DNA of 64,000 bases from Istiophorus platypterus (taxonomy: Eukaryota > Chordata > Actinopteri > Istiophoriformes > Istiophoridae), in NCBI GenBank assembly GCA_016859345.1, contig CM029134.1, positions 13,768,060 through 13,832,059 on the forward strand. The letters are read 5' to 3'. The notes below the pieces were generated by a model. The model saw only the letters and a program-made list of their open reading frames with translations. It was not told the DNA's origin and searched no databases. Made by a program: the position numbers and the translations under genes. Of this stretch, positions 39,190-50,745 are shown piece by piece. The stretch's first letter is position 1. Each line of letters begins with the position of its first letter.

Positions 39190-41104
39190 GTAAATTTCCA
39201 CAATAAGTTGTACTGAATTCCCCTAATATCAAACCACAATCAGACCAGTGATAACAACAGGACATGCAGAGATTTCTGTTATGTGCATATTCTTTCCCTG
39301 ATAATGAGGCCTCAGTTGAAATATGAAATTTTCCTGTTTTTGCCAATGAGAGAAAACACGTTTTTCGTAGGTAGATGCTGTAGTTGTGTAAGATTTACAG
39401 ATCTGTATATGTTTCCCATATTCATATTAAATCTTTGTGAATTTGAGTTGTTTTTCTTGTGTTATGTTCTTTTAGAATAGCATTGTCTACAATCAAACAT
39501 TTTATCCCATAAAAGTTAAAACCAAAAGCAGCTGAAATTGTTCAACTGTGCTTTTTTTTATAGTTGCAAAAAATTCAGGTTTTTCCTCCCTGCATTTCAT
39601 ATCCTTCCATAAAAGATTTGCATGAGATGCTTTTGGAGGTTTATTGCTGGGCTCTGAGGAGAAGGAAAGTAGAGCTTGTTCAGAGAATTTATTTCATAAT
39701 ATACTTTGGGCGAAAAGGAACCCTATTTGTGGTTTTCTGTGTTGTTTCAAAGGGATGGTTTTGTCAGCTCTCTTTACCACTGGGTGGCACTGTAATCTGT
39801 GTATATTCTTAAGAAAAGTACATCTATTCGTGGTCAATATCAAAACTTATGATATTCATGTAAGTGATTGTAACTTTGTCACTGTGCTGATAATCTCGAC
39901 CTTTGTTACCCATGCTGTGTACTCCCAAATTTCTCCACATTTTCATTGAATGTTATGTCTGTTATAATGGACAACTTTGAATTCCCTTGCACAAAATAGG
40001 GATAAACAGATTATTAGGTATGACAAATTAAAAACTGTGTATTCAAAACAACTTTATTAGTGTGATAGCGTACATCTGAACAATACAAAGACTGTACTTT
40101 TGGTTTCGGTTTTTGATCATTTATTGCACATTACAATATGTAACATGAAATGAATTTTCAATCAGAAGTTACCAAAATATAGCAAATTTTGTGTTAGCAG
40201 AGGATGAGACACACAAGTATATAACATAAAGGTGTTCAGGCAGACCATCACAAAATAGAGCTCTGATCAGTAACCTGATTACTTAATTTCCAAACTCTAT
40301 TTAATGTCTTCAAAGATTTTGCAAACATGTACAAGTTGGTAGCATCTCTAAGTAAGAGGTATTTTGTGCTTCAGGTATGTGATAATCCGGTTATTGTGAC
40401 AGAACAGTTATGTATGATGTGAATACATGTTGAAGGAATAGCTTAAAAAAAAAACAGGACATTTAGATTTTTTTTTTTAAGTGTAATATCCAAGATAGGA
40501 ATTTTATTTTGCAGCCAGGTGAAAAAAGACACAATTCAAGAAAACATATGTACCAAATGCACCAAAATCAAAGGAAATGTCAAATAGAAACGTAAAAACA
40601 ACAATGACGAAGTCAGCTAGTACATAAATCAAGAAAATGATCAAATGTGTAATGTATTTTTTATTGTTCAACTTATTGTTGACTGGAGTTTGTTGGTTGT
40701 GATTCTCCATTTGACACCCTTTCAAGTTTCATTGCGTTTTAGGCTTAAACCTTTCTAACATGACCAGCATGTGTAATCTAGTGTACTAAGAGCTGCATGC
40801 TACCTAAAGCCAATATGTCTAGAATTTGAAATTTCCTTACCAAGTTTCACTAAGTTTTCCTTATTTATCTATAAACAGAACATTATGCTTTTAAAATAAA
40901 TTTGAATAAAACTGTACACATACTGACTTAATTATAAACAGAACATTTTGCACAGTGTATCTGGAGCTGAATAAAAATCAAAAAGTCAAAGTTCACATTT
41001 AATAAGCACCAGCAGGGTTGTCTTCTTAGTCTGTGGTGAGAAATGTTTGACAGATTCTTAAAGATGGATCATTTGTTGCCCATGAAAGGGATGAATCATT
41101 GCTA
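39190..41104. other. convergent 3' region of the C3orf85-like gene and chrnb3
   Basis: AT-rich, non-coding. Its high-coordinate half is probably chrnb3 3' untranslated sequence. Confidence 0.5.
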
Positions 41105-41269
41105 CTAGTTTGACGTTGGATCCTCAGTTGCAGTCGGAGGAGGGATTTTCAAGAACATCTGCAGAGCTGGAGTGAAAATGAGGATGGTGCCCAATACTGA
41201 GACGGTGAGGAAAGCCCACAGGAAGATCCTGTCTAACACCTGGGCCACAAACTTCCAGTCTTGTACCAC
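41105..41269 (-). CDS. chrnb3: chrnb3 exon 6, M4
   Basis: 165 bases with stop. It encodes [20 protein letters not shown] and [19 protein letters not shown], then a tail ending TEDPTSN. The TAG stop is followed directly by a second TAG. A TTTATT at 40053-40058 (AATAAA in sense) could end the transcript about 1 kb downstream. Confidence 0.94.
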   Translation of the reverse strand: MVQDWKFVAQVLDRIFLWAFLTVSVLGTILIFTPALQMFLKIPPPTATEDPTSN

Positions 41270-44200
41270 CTGTGAAAAAGAGGAGACGAAAGATGGTATG
41301 TCAGCAACTCATAGAAAATTATCATCAGAGCTATTCTGATGATTATTTACACCTTTCTTCATTAACACTATACACACCTCGCGGATGAAGTGCTCCTTGC
41401 GGATGTGTCTGCTGATATACCGCACTGAGTAGATGGCCTTCTCTAACATGGTCGCCCAGGCTTCCTCCTCCTTCCCCTCAGAAGTCGCCTGTCCGTGGGC
41501 TCCGCTCCTCTGCCCTCCTCTCCGACCGCCGGAGCGAGGCTTCAGCTCGGGGCTTTCGGGAGCCAGCTCCGGATAGTGGTAGCGGTCAATGTGCCCGCGC
41601 ATACAGAGCAACCGGGGCAGTTTCTGGAGGAAGAGATTACGAACCCACGGCGACATGGGGTGGTAGGTGGCTGAGGAACGGTGGTGGACATTGATGACAA
41701 AGACGGTGACGATGATTGAGAGGGTGACAAAGATCATAATGAAGAGCAGGTACTCTCCAATGAGCGGAATCACCTTGGAGGAGGAGGGGATGATTTCCTC
41801 TATGACCAGGAGGAACACAGTGAGCGACACAAGGACAGAGGTAGAAAGTGAGAGCTTCTCTCCTTCATCTGAGGGAAGGTAAAACACTAGGACAGTCAGG
41901 AAGGACAAACCCAAACAAGGGATGATGAGGAAGAGTGTGTAGAACAGCGGTAGCCTCTTCAGAATGAAGGAATACGTGATGAAGGGGTACGAGTACAAGC
42001 CATCCTTCCGGTTCCCTTTGGCACCAGTGGCACTTAGGATCTCCCACTCCCCATTATCGAAGAAGTCCTTCCGATCTACCTGGTTGTCCATTAGAACCAG
42101 GTCCACCATGTTGCCATCATAGGTCCAAGAGCCAAACTTCATGGAGCAGTTCTGGCGGTCAAAAGGGAAGAAGGTGACATCCATGGTGCATGCGGACTTA
42201 TAACTGGCGGGTGGCGTCCAAGTGATGGTACCGTTGAACTTGACAATGGCTTTTGTCATTAGAGAGCCCTCAAACCGCCCGTCAGCACTGAAGAGATGTG
42301 GAGCAGAAGTCAAGTCTTTCTTATCAGAATCACATTTACAGAAGCTCTGTTTCTGTGTTTCTTGATTTTATCTAAACATTCTTTTTAAAGAACTGAAAAT
42401 AGATAGTAGATATTAATAAAATAGTCAATAGAGCTGACAAGAGTAGCACTTCTAATCATAGTTCAGTGTAACAGGACACTATTTTAGTTGTTACAAACAT
42501 GTAGATTTTGGTTTACAATTCAATAATAAATATGAATTCAAAATCAGCATATAAACAATGTACTTTTCCCTTGATTAAAATAATCAATTCTTCCCCAGAT
42601 ATCAAATGTTCTTCGTTAACCTGAATCATTTGAAATTGAACTCAGAGCGATCTTACTTCTCATAGAGGACTATGTCTGGGAGCCAGATATTTTCTGAAGG
42701 GACTCTGATGGAAGTGATTCCTCCGTATTTCTCTGGATTCCATCGCAGTTTATAATCGATCCACTCCTGGTAAATGAACACAGGTCACAGGATGATGTAT
42801 CATTATACCTATATAAAATACTTAAAAATACAAATTTTTAGTTGGAATTTATTGAAATGAAAACAGCTCATTAATTTTGCCACTGGACGTCCTAGTGTTA
42901 TTGTTTTTATGTTGTCCAAGACATTCCTCTATGTAATCTAGCTTTTTTAAATAATAATAAAACTATGTTGTATGATGAACAAATATTAGCTTATGTCTTT
43001 TCCTCTTGATTCAAATGGTAAAATTTCAAATAACCATTTAGACTGAATTTATTTTGCTGCTTGCTTACCTGACAAAGCCAAACATTAGTTGTCATGAGCT
43101 GGTTCTTCTCATCCTAAATACAAACAGAGACAACAGACAAAAATTCAGGTTGAAAAAAAAGGAGGGAAAAAAAGAAAGACAAATGTGTGCAGGTTAATGG
43201 AACATGTAATGATCAAAAGGCAAATTGAAGGGTTTTAAAATCCTCAAAATTCAACTGAGTTACAAGTTAAACTGAGTGACAAGTCTTTAAGTAAACTGAC
43301 CACAAAAACCTGAGGTAAATATATGTCTGTATGTATGTTTCTATTTTCTGATGCTATAGAAAATTTGACACTGTAACCAACAGTAACAATTATATTATAT
43401 TATATTATATTATATTATATTATATTATATTATATTATATTATATTATATTATATTATATTATATTATATTATATTATATTATATTATATTATATAACAT
43501 TATATTATCATATATTTTCTTTTTCTTCTAGGTTCTCCTGCATTTTTAGGATTGTCTGCAATGTAACTTGTTTCACCATTTATGTTCCATCAAAACATCA
43601 GATTGGATTAGTGAAGTAGATGAGAACCATGGTTGGTAGTAAACTAAATCTTCTTCTCTTTTTCATGAAATCTCATTGGGGTTTTTTTCATGAGTCTCCG
43701 CCACTTCCACAGCAAACTAGAAAAAGAAACATGAAACCGGTGGCGGGTGCGGTGGACCAGGCTGAAGCAATAAATACGGAAAGACTTAAACAGAGTAAGA
43801 CGGGAATAAGGGGGATAGACAGATGGAGAGTGGTAAACACGGGCTTGTTTCCACATCACCAGTTGAGATATAGAGCTGAGACTGAGAAGAAAAGACTTGA
43901 GAAAAATAAGCCAGGCAAAAGTGAAAGAGAGAGACATATTCAAAGGTGTAGCTGTTCAATGTATCCAGACCCAGCCTTGGCTGTCAGAGCGAGTTGGATA
44001 TTTTAGTGATCACATAAAGCAGAGGTGAACCATAATCTAATACAGAGACATGCAGCGGCCCAGAAAGACTCATGAGACGATGTAGCCAAGCTGGCGTATC
44101 TCTGGTTAGCTCTCTTTTCCCTCTCTCTGTTCCAAAATCCAGCAGCTCATTGACCTAAATCTTTTCTTCTCTGCAGAAACGTAAAGGGGTTTTGTTTAAT

Positions 44201-47008
44201 TCATCCTCCTTATCCCTTTACCAACGCATGTGTCAGGTGGAGGGATGAAGAGTTAAATTTAAATTGGTTGAGATAAATATTTCAAGCTGAGAAGAGTGGT
44301 ACCTCCATTAGCATTCTCCGTTTTCTCCTCTTGAACACCTAAACCATCTCAACCTATCACAGCAGGCCTCTGAAATATTAAAGGAGCGCCCCAGAGAGAG
44401 AGAGAGAGAGGGAGAGAGAGAGAGAGCGACTGTGTGGTTGTAGATACGAAGAGAGAGTTCCAGGTCTATTTCAGGACCATGGAAAGCTCCACTCCGTGAC
44501 GCCACAGCTGTTTGGTTTCAGCACCATTGACACTGACACGACTGAGAGAAAATAACAAAGCATGAACCAACCACATCCAACTTTTGTCCTCAGTTCAGAA
44601 AGAACATTTTTTCTTTGGTGTTATATCTTCATGTGTCCTCTTCCCTTGAGGGAGATGTTTATTTTCTGTCCTTTCCTCTTAATAAGGCTAGTTCAGGCTT
44701 GCCATTTGTTTTAACAGTTATGGGAATATTCAATATTTTTGTTCAAGTCAACAAATCCCGTAAATAAATAATAATAACAATGCATTAGTCCGTCTCTCAA
44801 TACTTAATACCGACTTCACCACTACATCCGTGGCTCTAGGTCCCAAGCCCCCTGATTCCTGAGGAAGGTGTAAAATATCAAAAACAAGTCATGGATATAT
44901 AAGTATTTTAAAAATAAATTTCACATTAAAAACCTTTTTAAATTATTTTTACAAGGCTGAACGATTGCCTAAAACAGCTGAGCCCAGCAGTGTTTTGCAA
45001 ATGTTGGACAGGAGTAAGTTGTTCATTTGCTTGAGGCTATTTACAAATCTGTTGCACAAGCAAGTCTTTTCTGACAGTGAATTAAAAATCAAAAACCAAG
45101 AAAACTCAATGTACTATGTTTGTAATGATGGATCCAATCGTTGTGCCAGTGGTATTTGGAAACATTGTTTGTGTTTGGTTTAGGTTAAGGTGAAGGTTAA
45201 GGCTTAGTTTTATAGGTACTACTAGAATTAGGGGTTGGAAGTGAATAAGGGCAATGAATATCTTGATGATAGACGGAAGTGCATATACATATTTTTGTGT
45301 GTATTTGTACGTTCGTCCTCACCACATCAACCAGCTGGGAGATTTTGAGTCCAAAGCGTACTTTAACCGTGTCGTTGGCGCGCTGGATTGGCCGGACCCA
45401 GCGCTGGTAACCTTGAAAAAGGTTCTTAAGGAGGGCATCCTCCATCTCCGCCAGAGATACAAACTCACTCGGAGCTGGGAGAAGAGGGAGGAATGCAGAT
45501 TAACGACCATTCATTGTTACAGTGACAGCTATGTCTGTCTTCCACCAATAACACCCTAATTCTGCCATCCCACTAGAAAGGGTGGAAAATAAAGTACTAA
45601 ATGTGATTAATTATGTGATAATTAATCTAGGTGACTACATTCCTCATTTATTTTCTAGTATTAGTAGTAGACTAGTAGTTCACCTTGAATATTCAAATTG
45701 CTTTCTTAGAATAAACGGTTACAACTTAGGATGGCATGAGAGACTTAAATAGCAACTGGTTGTTAGAGCATTGTCACAGTGAAATTGTTGAACTCAGTAT
45801 TCCACATTGGCCTTTAAACAGGGACCATACAGTATATGCCCTCTCCCTGGAAAATCACACATGACAGCGCTTCAGTCCTCCAGTAGTGTATAGAGGCAGG
45901 TTTGGTAGACATGGGAGAACAAGAGAGGATGAGCAGAGCCTGATACTGCTCTGCAGAGAGCCACAAACGAAGGGGGAGGGGGCAAAGATAATATGACTGT
46001 GTCCAGAAGCTGGGCACTCAGCAAATCAGCCAGCCCGAGGCGATACGATGTCTCTGAGGGGACAAAGACAGTAATATTGACAAGAGACTGCCATCATGTC
46101 AGACAACAGGGGACATCAAGTTCAAGAGCTAATGTGTGTGGCGAGGGGAGAGGGAGGAAGCGTCGCCCTTTAACCTGCTGCTGGTTTTCCCACTGGCTCC
46201 ACATCTGTCTGGCATCATCTTACTGGAGTCACTGGTGAATACGTGTAAAGCATACACCAAGCCAACGTTAGCTGGCATTTTGATCACACCGGATCCCCTC
46301 TGTCTGTGCTTTCAAGGACTTCGGGTGCAGAGAGCTCGGCAGTGACATCCGACACCCTGTGTTCCCGTTTGACCAACAAACTTCAACAGAAACGGAGCTG
46401 GGCAATAACACATTACTGCCAGACCTATATACTGGAAGACTGATTAAGGCTGTTTAAAATCTCATCCGGTTGATGCAAGAGTCCAGAGTGTGGGTGCAAT
46501 GGGCGGTCCTGTAAACGTGAATACCTTTGTCAGGTCCAAAGGATGTATTTCTATTTCATTATTGTCATTAATATTACACAGAGAGAAAAAAAGAGTTGTA
46601 GAAATAGCCAACTCCTTCTGGTTTTATGGACCAAAATGAGAATAACAGAGTCTGAAGGAGATATAGGGAAAGTAAACACGTAACAAACGGCTGCAAAATA
46701 AGAACAATAGCCCACTTTCTGGATAAGCAATGGACAAGCTGGTGGTACTTTTTGCTTGAAGAGGTCATCAGAGGTTGTATGGAGTTGATATGAATCTTAT
46801 TCAGACGTGATGGTTGCACCACATGGTTTGTCTGATGTGGTCTCGCCGTCTCGTTGTCCCAAGAGAAACTGAATTGGGTGAGTATACTCAGATACATCTC
46901 GAAAAGAGTTTTCTTACCGGCGACGCTGGCGAGGGACGGCGGGCAGGACATCCACATGAGGAGGAGGAGGAGGAGGGGGAGGAGGAGGAGGAGGACCGCC
47001 AACTTCAT
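41105..47008 (-). CDS. chrnb3: neuronal nAChR subunit beta-3
   Basis: Accessory subunit of alpha-6-containing nicotinic receptors. Six exons: 47008-46918, 45474-45323, 43113-43069, 42766-42657, 42287-41378, 41269-41105. They total 1473 bases, 490 residues plus TAG (a second TAG follows directly). Leu-rich signal peptide 1-30; exon 3 starts [12 protein letters not shown]; Cys-loop C166-C180; loop C reads [12 protein letters not shown] without paired cysteines, so this is not an acetylcholine-binding alpha subunit. M1 about 247-270, M2 about 277-299. [21 protein letters not shown] segments and [18 protein letters not shown] match beta-3 rather than the related alpha-5. The fish copy exceeds human beta-3 (458) mainly in a basic Arg/Gly loop and a longer C-terminus. 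Oddities: the Leu-codon repeat in exon 1 and Cys95 in place of the usual Lys. The paralog letter (3a or 3b) cannot be decided. Confidence 0.95.
41378..42287 (-). CDS. chrnb3: chrnb3 exon 5, Cys-loop to M3-M4 loop
   Basis: 910 bases, undivided as usual for this family. It encodes residues 133-436: [15 protein letters not shown], the Cys-loop, M1-M3, a basic loop rich in Arg, Gly and Glu (about residues 370-410), and the helix [17 protein letters not shown]. Flanked by CTCTTCAG| and CGAG|GTGTGT. Confidence 0.95.
42657..42766 (-). CDS. chrnb3: chrnb3 exon 4
   Basis: 110 bases, encoding [20 protein letters not shown] then [24 protein letters not shown] is the loop A region and matches the WLPDIVLFE of mammalian beta-3. 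Flanked by TTACCAG| and GAGAA|GTAAGA. Confidence 0.94.
43069..43113 (-). CDS. chrnb3: chrnb3 exon 3
   Basis: 45 bases, encoding [15 protein letters not shown]. The penultimate codon is TGT (Cys95), where the alpha-5/beta-3 family has Lys in the subunits I recall. Flanked by TTTAG| and CAG|GTAAGC. Confidence 0.93.
43391..43496. repeat. (TATAT)n pentanucleotide repeat, about 20 units
   Basis: About 100 bases of perfect TATAT units in chrnb3 intron 2, 280 bases upstream of exon 3 in transcript sense. Confidence 0.97.
44392..44427. repeat. (AG)n repeat
   Basis: An AG run with one G interruption, in chrnb3 intron 2. Confidence 0.9.
44517..44537 (+). promoter_or_regulatory. RE1/NRSE-like element in chrnb3 intron 2
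   Basis: TTCAGCACC is a perfect left half-site and is followed by ATTGACACTGAC. It matches 16 of 21 positions of the RE1 consensus as I recall it, keeping the GACA core. REST represses neuronal genes in other tissues through such sites, so an intronic site in chrnb3 would be plausible. Confidence 0.3.
45323..45474 (-). CDS. chrnb3: chrnb3 exon 2
   Basis: 152 bases. It encodes [20 protein letters not shown], then [19 protein letters not shown] and [12 protein letters not shown]. Flanked by TTCTCCCAG| and GATGTG|GTGAGG. NDT is a sequon. Confidence 0.94.
46918..47008 (-). CDS. chrnb3: chrnb3 exon 1, Leu-rich signal peptide
   Basis: ATG at 47008; encodes [20 protein letters not shown] then [10 protein letters not shown] and one base. 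The donor is GCCG|GTAAGA. Eleven of the leucines use CTC, forming two CTC runs (5 and 6 codons) separated by one CCC. Confidence 0.92.
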
Positions 47009-47190
47009 CGTGACGGTGTCCCGGTCCAGCGACTGAGCCCCCGCGGTTGCTGTCGGGCGTTATTCTGGAGAGGACCGCTGGAACAAGCACCGAGACGGCG
47101 GAGAGGTGTCCATCAGCAGCTTCTCGGTGCCGCGCACTGAGAGGAGGAGGAAGAGGAGGGGGGCTGGGGAGCGGAGGGGGGGGGCAAGGT
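47009..47190 (-). promoter_or_regulatory. GC-rich upstream region of chrnb3
   Basis: CpG-rich block directly 5' of the chrnb3 ATG (CCGCGG, GTCGGGCG, GAGACGGCGG, GTGCCGCGCAC), then purine-rich GGAGG runs to about 47190. Probable 5' untranslated region or core promoter; no TATA box is apparent. Confidence 0.45.
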
Positions 47191-48116
47191 GTGGACCCGA
47201 ATAACCACCATAAAGCCAGATGCATGCTCATCTCTGTAGGGTTGCTGCTCAGTGATAACTGGTGTGTATTAAAATGCACCATTTTTATTTGCGCATTTTC
47301 CAGAAGTTGTTGGGAAACGTGCAACGACCTCCAACATTTGTAACACGTTGTTTCCTTCTTACCAATATAAAACTCGGATGTTATGTCCTCACAGTGAAGT
47401 TTGACAAGGGCTGGCTGTTGTACGACATCTACAGCTCTTTATTTCGCGCATGTATCATCGCTTATACCCCCAGGTAAGAGAGTATTAGGTCAGAGTCAAA
47501 CTGACAGATGACAACAGCTGTGAGAGCAGCTGTGTCTCACTGAGAGTGTCGCTGTCGCTGCTTGTCCACTGGAGAGCGCCAATGGGATCACTGTCCCAGG
47601 ACATCTCAGCAAAGTGGTATTTGACAGAGGGTCATTTATGTGGGTGGGCAAACATCTAATGCTACAAACATTCACTCGAACCTTTGATTTAGAAATTACA
47701 GAACAGGAGTGTCATTAAAATATACATGATTGTGTTCAAGTGTCTTACAGTGTCAGGTTCATGGTGACTGGATCATGGTTTGAGGCTATTGATTTACCAG
47801 GCACAGCACTGAGCATTTTCCAGATGTGCTTCTCCATGTAAAAAAAGAAGATTATGAAAAGTCTGTATATTGAATTCAAGTGGCAGAATGGACACTGATC
47901 ACTGAAACTAAACACAATGTGTGAGAAGCAGCAGGGTGGGTGATGGCATCTCTGGTGCTGACAGAGACAGACAGAAGAAAGATAGAAATTATTATTAATC
48001 ATCCTTTATGTAATGCTTTGATCACACTTTTATTTACAAAGGCCGCTGGGATTTTCGGTAGAACTCTCACAAGAAAGATGAAAAAGGAAAGAAAATAGAG
48101 AGTAAAAGGAAGGTCG

Positions 48117-48163
48117 GAGAAGGGAAAGGAAAGGAAAGGAAAAGGAAAGAAAGGAAAGAAAAG
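48117..48163. repeat. (GGAAA)n purine tract
   Basis: GGAAA and GAAAG units, imperfect, upstream of chrnb3. Confidence 0.85.
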
Positions 48164-48643
48164 ATCTGACTCACACAAAGACAGAATGAAAAAGAGTATA
48201 TGGGTTGAATTAAAGAGAATGAAAGAAAGAATGAGAAAAAGAGAGCTAAGAGCAACTTAAACCCGCTAACATCTCCCCAAATAAACATACGCTGATGGTG
48301 ATGGTGGAGGTGGTTTTTAGCAACAACAGCTGAAAACAACAACACATTTGATAAGTTAATTTGTGGTGCAACATCTGTGCTACCAGCTGATGGTTCAGAG
48401 AATGAAATATACCCAGCTGGGGAGTGAAATGATCTGTCAATAGGCACAGATCAGTTTTACCCTTTAGTTGTGCATATAGAAATTTGTGATGTGGAACACC
48501 CTACATACTCGTGATGTTTTTCCAGATTAAGGTTTATGTAAACGTTAATGGCAGGCAATGGGGTATGTGCAATGACAGCAATACAGATGTGGTCTCTAAC
48601 AAAAACCTGCTCTCTTTGTTCAGGATCCTGCCGCCATGTAGAC

Positions 48644-48680
48644 AAAGGTGTCCATATACTTTTTGCCATATAATGTATAT
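48644..48680. mobile_element. possible DNA-transposon end (Tc1/mariner-like remnant)
   Basis: GTGTCCATATACTTTTTGCC followed by ATATAATGTATA resembles the terminal repeat of widespread fish Tc1-like elements (recalled form: tatatggccaaaagtatttggacacc, read on the other strand). No opposite terminal repeat or transposase was found nearby. Confidence 0.35.
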
Positions 48681-50486
48681 TCACGGTACAAATTATTGAA
48701 ATTCAGTCAGTTCGCCAGAACAGAAATAAAATATTTTTATGTAGAAATATTGAGCAAGAAGATCTTATAGTGAGAGGTAAATTATTCCAAGGTTTGAGGG
48801 CAAAGACTCATAAGCAAATCTATAGGCACAATACGGAGATGTAGATGGTTTTGAAGGGTCAGTCTCTCAAAGTTGTGTTGCCAGTGCAACAGACTGGAGG
48901 TGAATAGAATTTTGTTTATGGTTCTCGAAGAAAAAAAAGACTGAAAAGCATCAAAAGGAGCAATATCCCTAAGTAAGATGAGCGTGGAACACACGGGGAC
49001 ACCAGCACACACTTAGACACACATACATATATTCAGCAGTTAACCAGGCATGAACCACACATTTTCTCCTTCGTATTTTTATTCCTTCCCCCTCCCTTCA
49101 ATCTCTCTCTGTCACACGCTCCCTCTCCCTTGTGCCCCCCCCCCCCCCCATCTCCTCGTCCTCCACGGGTTTAAGTGATGGGATAACGGGAGGCTGATTA
49201 TCACAATAAAATTATCCTGATTTTCTGCTCCACTTGGAGCCATGGGGCAGGCAGCTGCTGCCTCCAAGATCGTCCCTTCCACCTCACCTCTAATCATTCG
49301 GAAACATAAATTCTCGTAGGCTGGAAACCTGCCGGTCCCTTCCTGGATGACCATGGGCTGCTGTACAGAGTGTGTGTGCTTGTCCATAGTGTATGTGTGT
49401 GAGAGGGAGCAGGTGAGAGAGGGAGAGGCGCTAGAAGGCGGAGGGATGATGAATTTTTTGCATCTGTGTGTGCGTGATTGCCAAATGTTGAAGCCGGTTT
49501 GAGTGTGCTCATGTTCTCCACTTTTCTCTGTTTGGGGTTGTTTTTGTTTTCTCAGCTGTTGTTGAGCTCATAACTGAAGTCTTCATAATTTGGCTTGGTG
49601 CAGAAATATTTATAAATAAAAAGGAAACAACCCAATCTCCAAAGGCCTGCAGAATTAATCTTAATATGTTTGTTATTGTAGGGATTTTATAAAAAAAAAA
49701 TGTGACAAAGGCAGGAGGGGGGATATGGCAAAGAAAAATTAAATCTCACGCATACTACAAAAGAAAATACAAGTCAGTGGTCCCACACATGCTAAGACTA
49801 TTAGCCCAGTACAGTTACCACCAGCACTTCAAATTGAACCATGATAACCTTGCAAGCTTCTGAATATCAATGGCACCCAAAGTAGCTTTCAAAGGATTCA
49901 AATTTTATCAAAATCAGTCGAAACTTCAAAACAATCTGATACAAAAAAAATCCTCCACTGATCAATAAGGCAAGGGTTCAGTTATTTGATATTTTAATCA
50001 TCTACAGCACCAAAGAACTGCATAGCAAAATAGATGTGCATATTCTGATCACATCAGAGGAAAAAAAGTCATGGAAGTTTTGTCAAAACTTAATCCAAAG
50101 AAATGAAATTCAAAAGAAAGGAAAAAAAGAGAAGGAAAAAAAGAAGAAAAGAAGAGAAAAAATAGATGAACGACTTCCAGGGTCATATGTCAGTCAGTTC
50201 AATATCAACCACTGATGGACTGGAAAAAGTTAGGAGCAGAATGAGGTTTCTCACTCAGTGGAAACACACACAAAATATTTATTAACCCGTAACGTGATAC
50301 CTCATCTAGGTTGATATCACGGATTTTCCTCTCGTTTTCATCTGACTGAAGTGATGAAAAGAAAAGGCCAATGATTATTTAAAACTCTAGACTGGAGGGC
50401 AGAGCCAGAATATACTCTCTGTCGGATAAGCAGGAATGGCTAAGGAACAACAGTCATGTGAAGCGGAAAGGAACAATGATAAAGGG

Positions 50487-50488
50487 TT

Positions 50489-50535
<47 letters not shown>
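50487..50535. repeat. (TG)n microsatellite
   Basis: About 24 TG units between chrnb3 and chrna6. Confidence 0.95.
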
Positions 50536-50538
<3 letters not shown>

Positions 50539-50702
50539 AATCTTTAGAAACTAACTTTGTTTCATCCAATAATTCCCTTTTTCTATCACTCTGGAGGGTC
50601 AACCCTCCTTGATCCTCAGAGAAGTAGTAGTGGACAAATATTGGTGGCTAATATTTTATTGCAACGTTAAAGTACTAGAGTTTTTGTTTGAATATAAAAT
50701 GT

Positions 50703-50705
<3 letters not shown>

Positions 50706-50740
<35 letters not shown>
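50706..50740. repeat. (TA)n microsatellite
   Basis: About 17 TA units between chrnb3 and chrna6. Confidence 0.95.

Positions 50741-50745
<5 letters not shown>

Noticed and set aside
41105..47008. Calling the second receptor gene chrna5
   Set aside because: Loop C has no paired cysteines and the protein follows beta-3 at nearly every site that separates the two.
48067..48447. 126-codon minus-strand open frame ending in Phe/Ser/Leu-rich sequence
   Set aside because: It is produced by the GGAAA purine tract read on the other strand.
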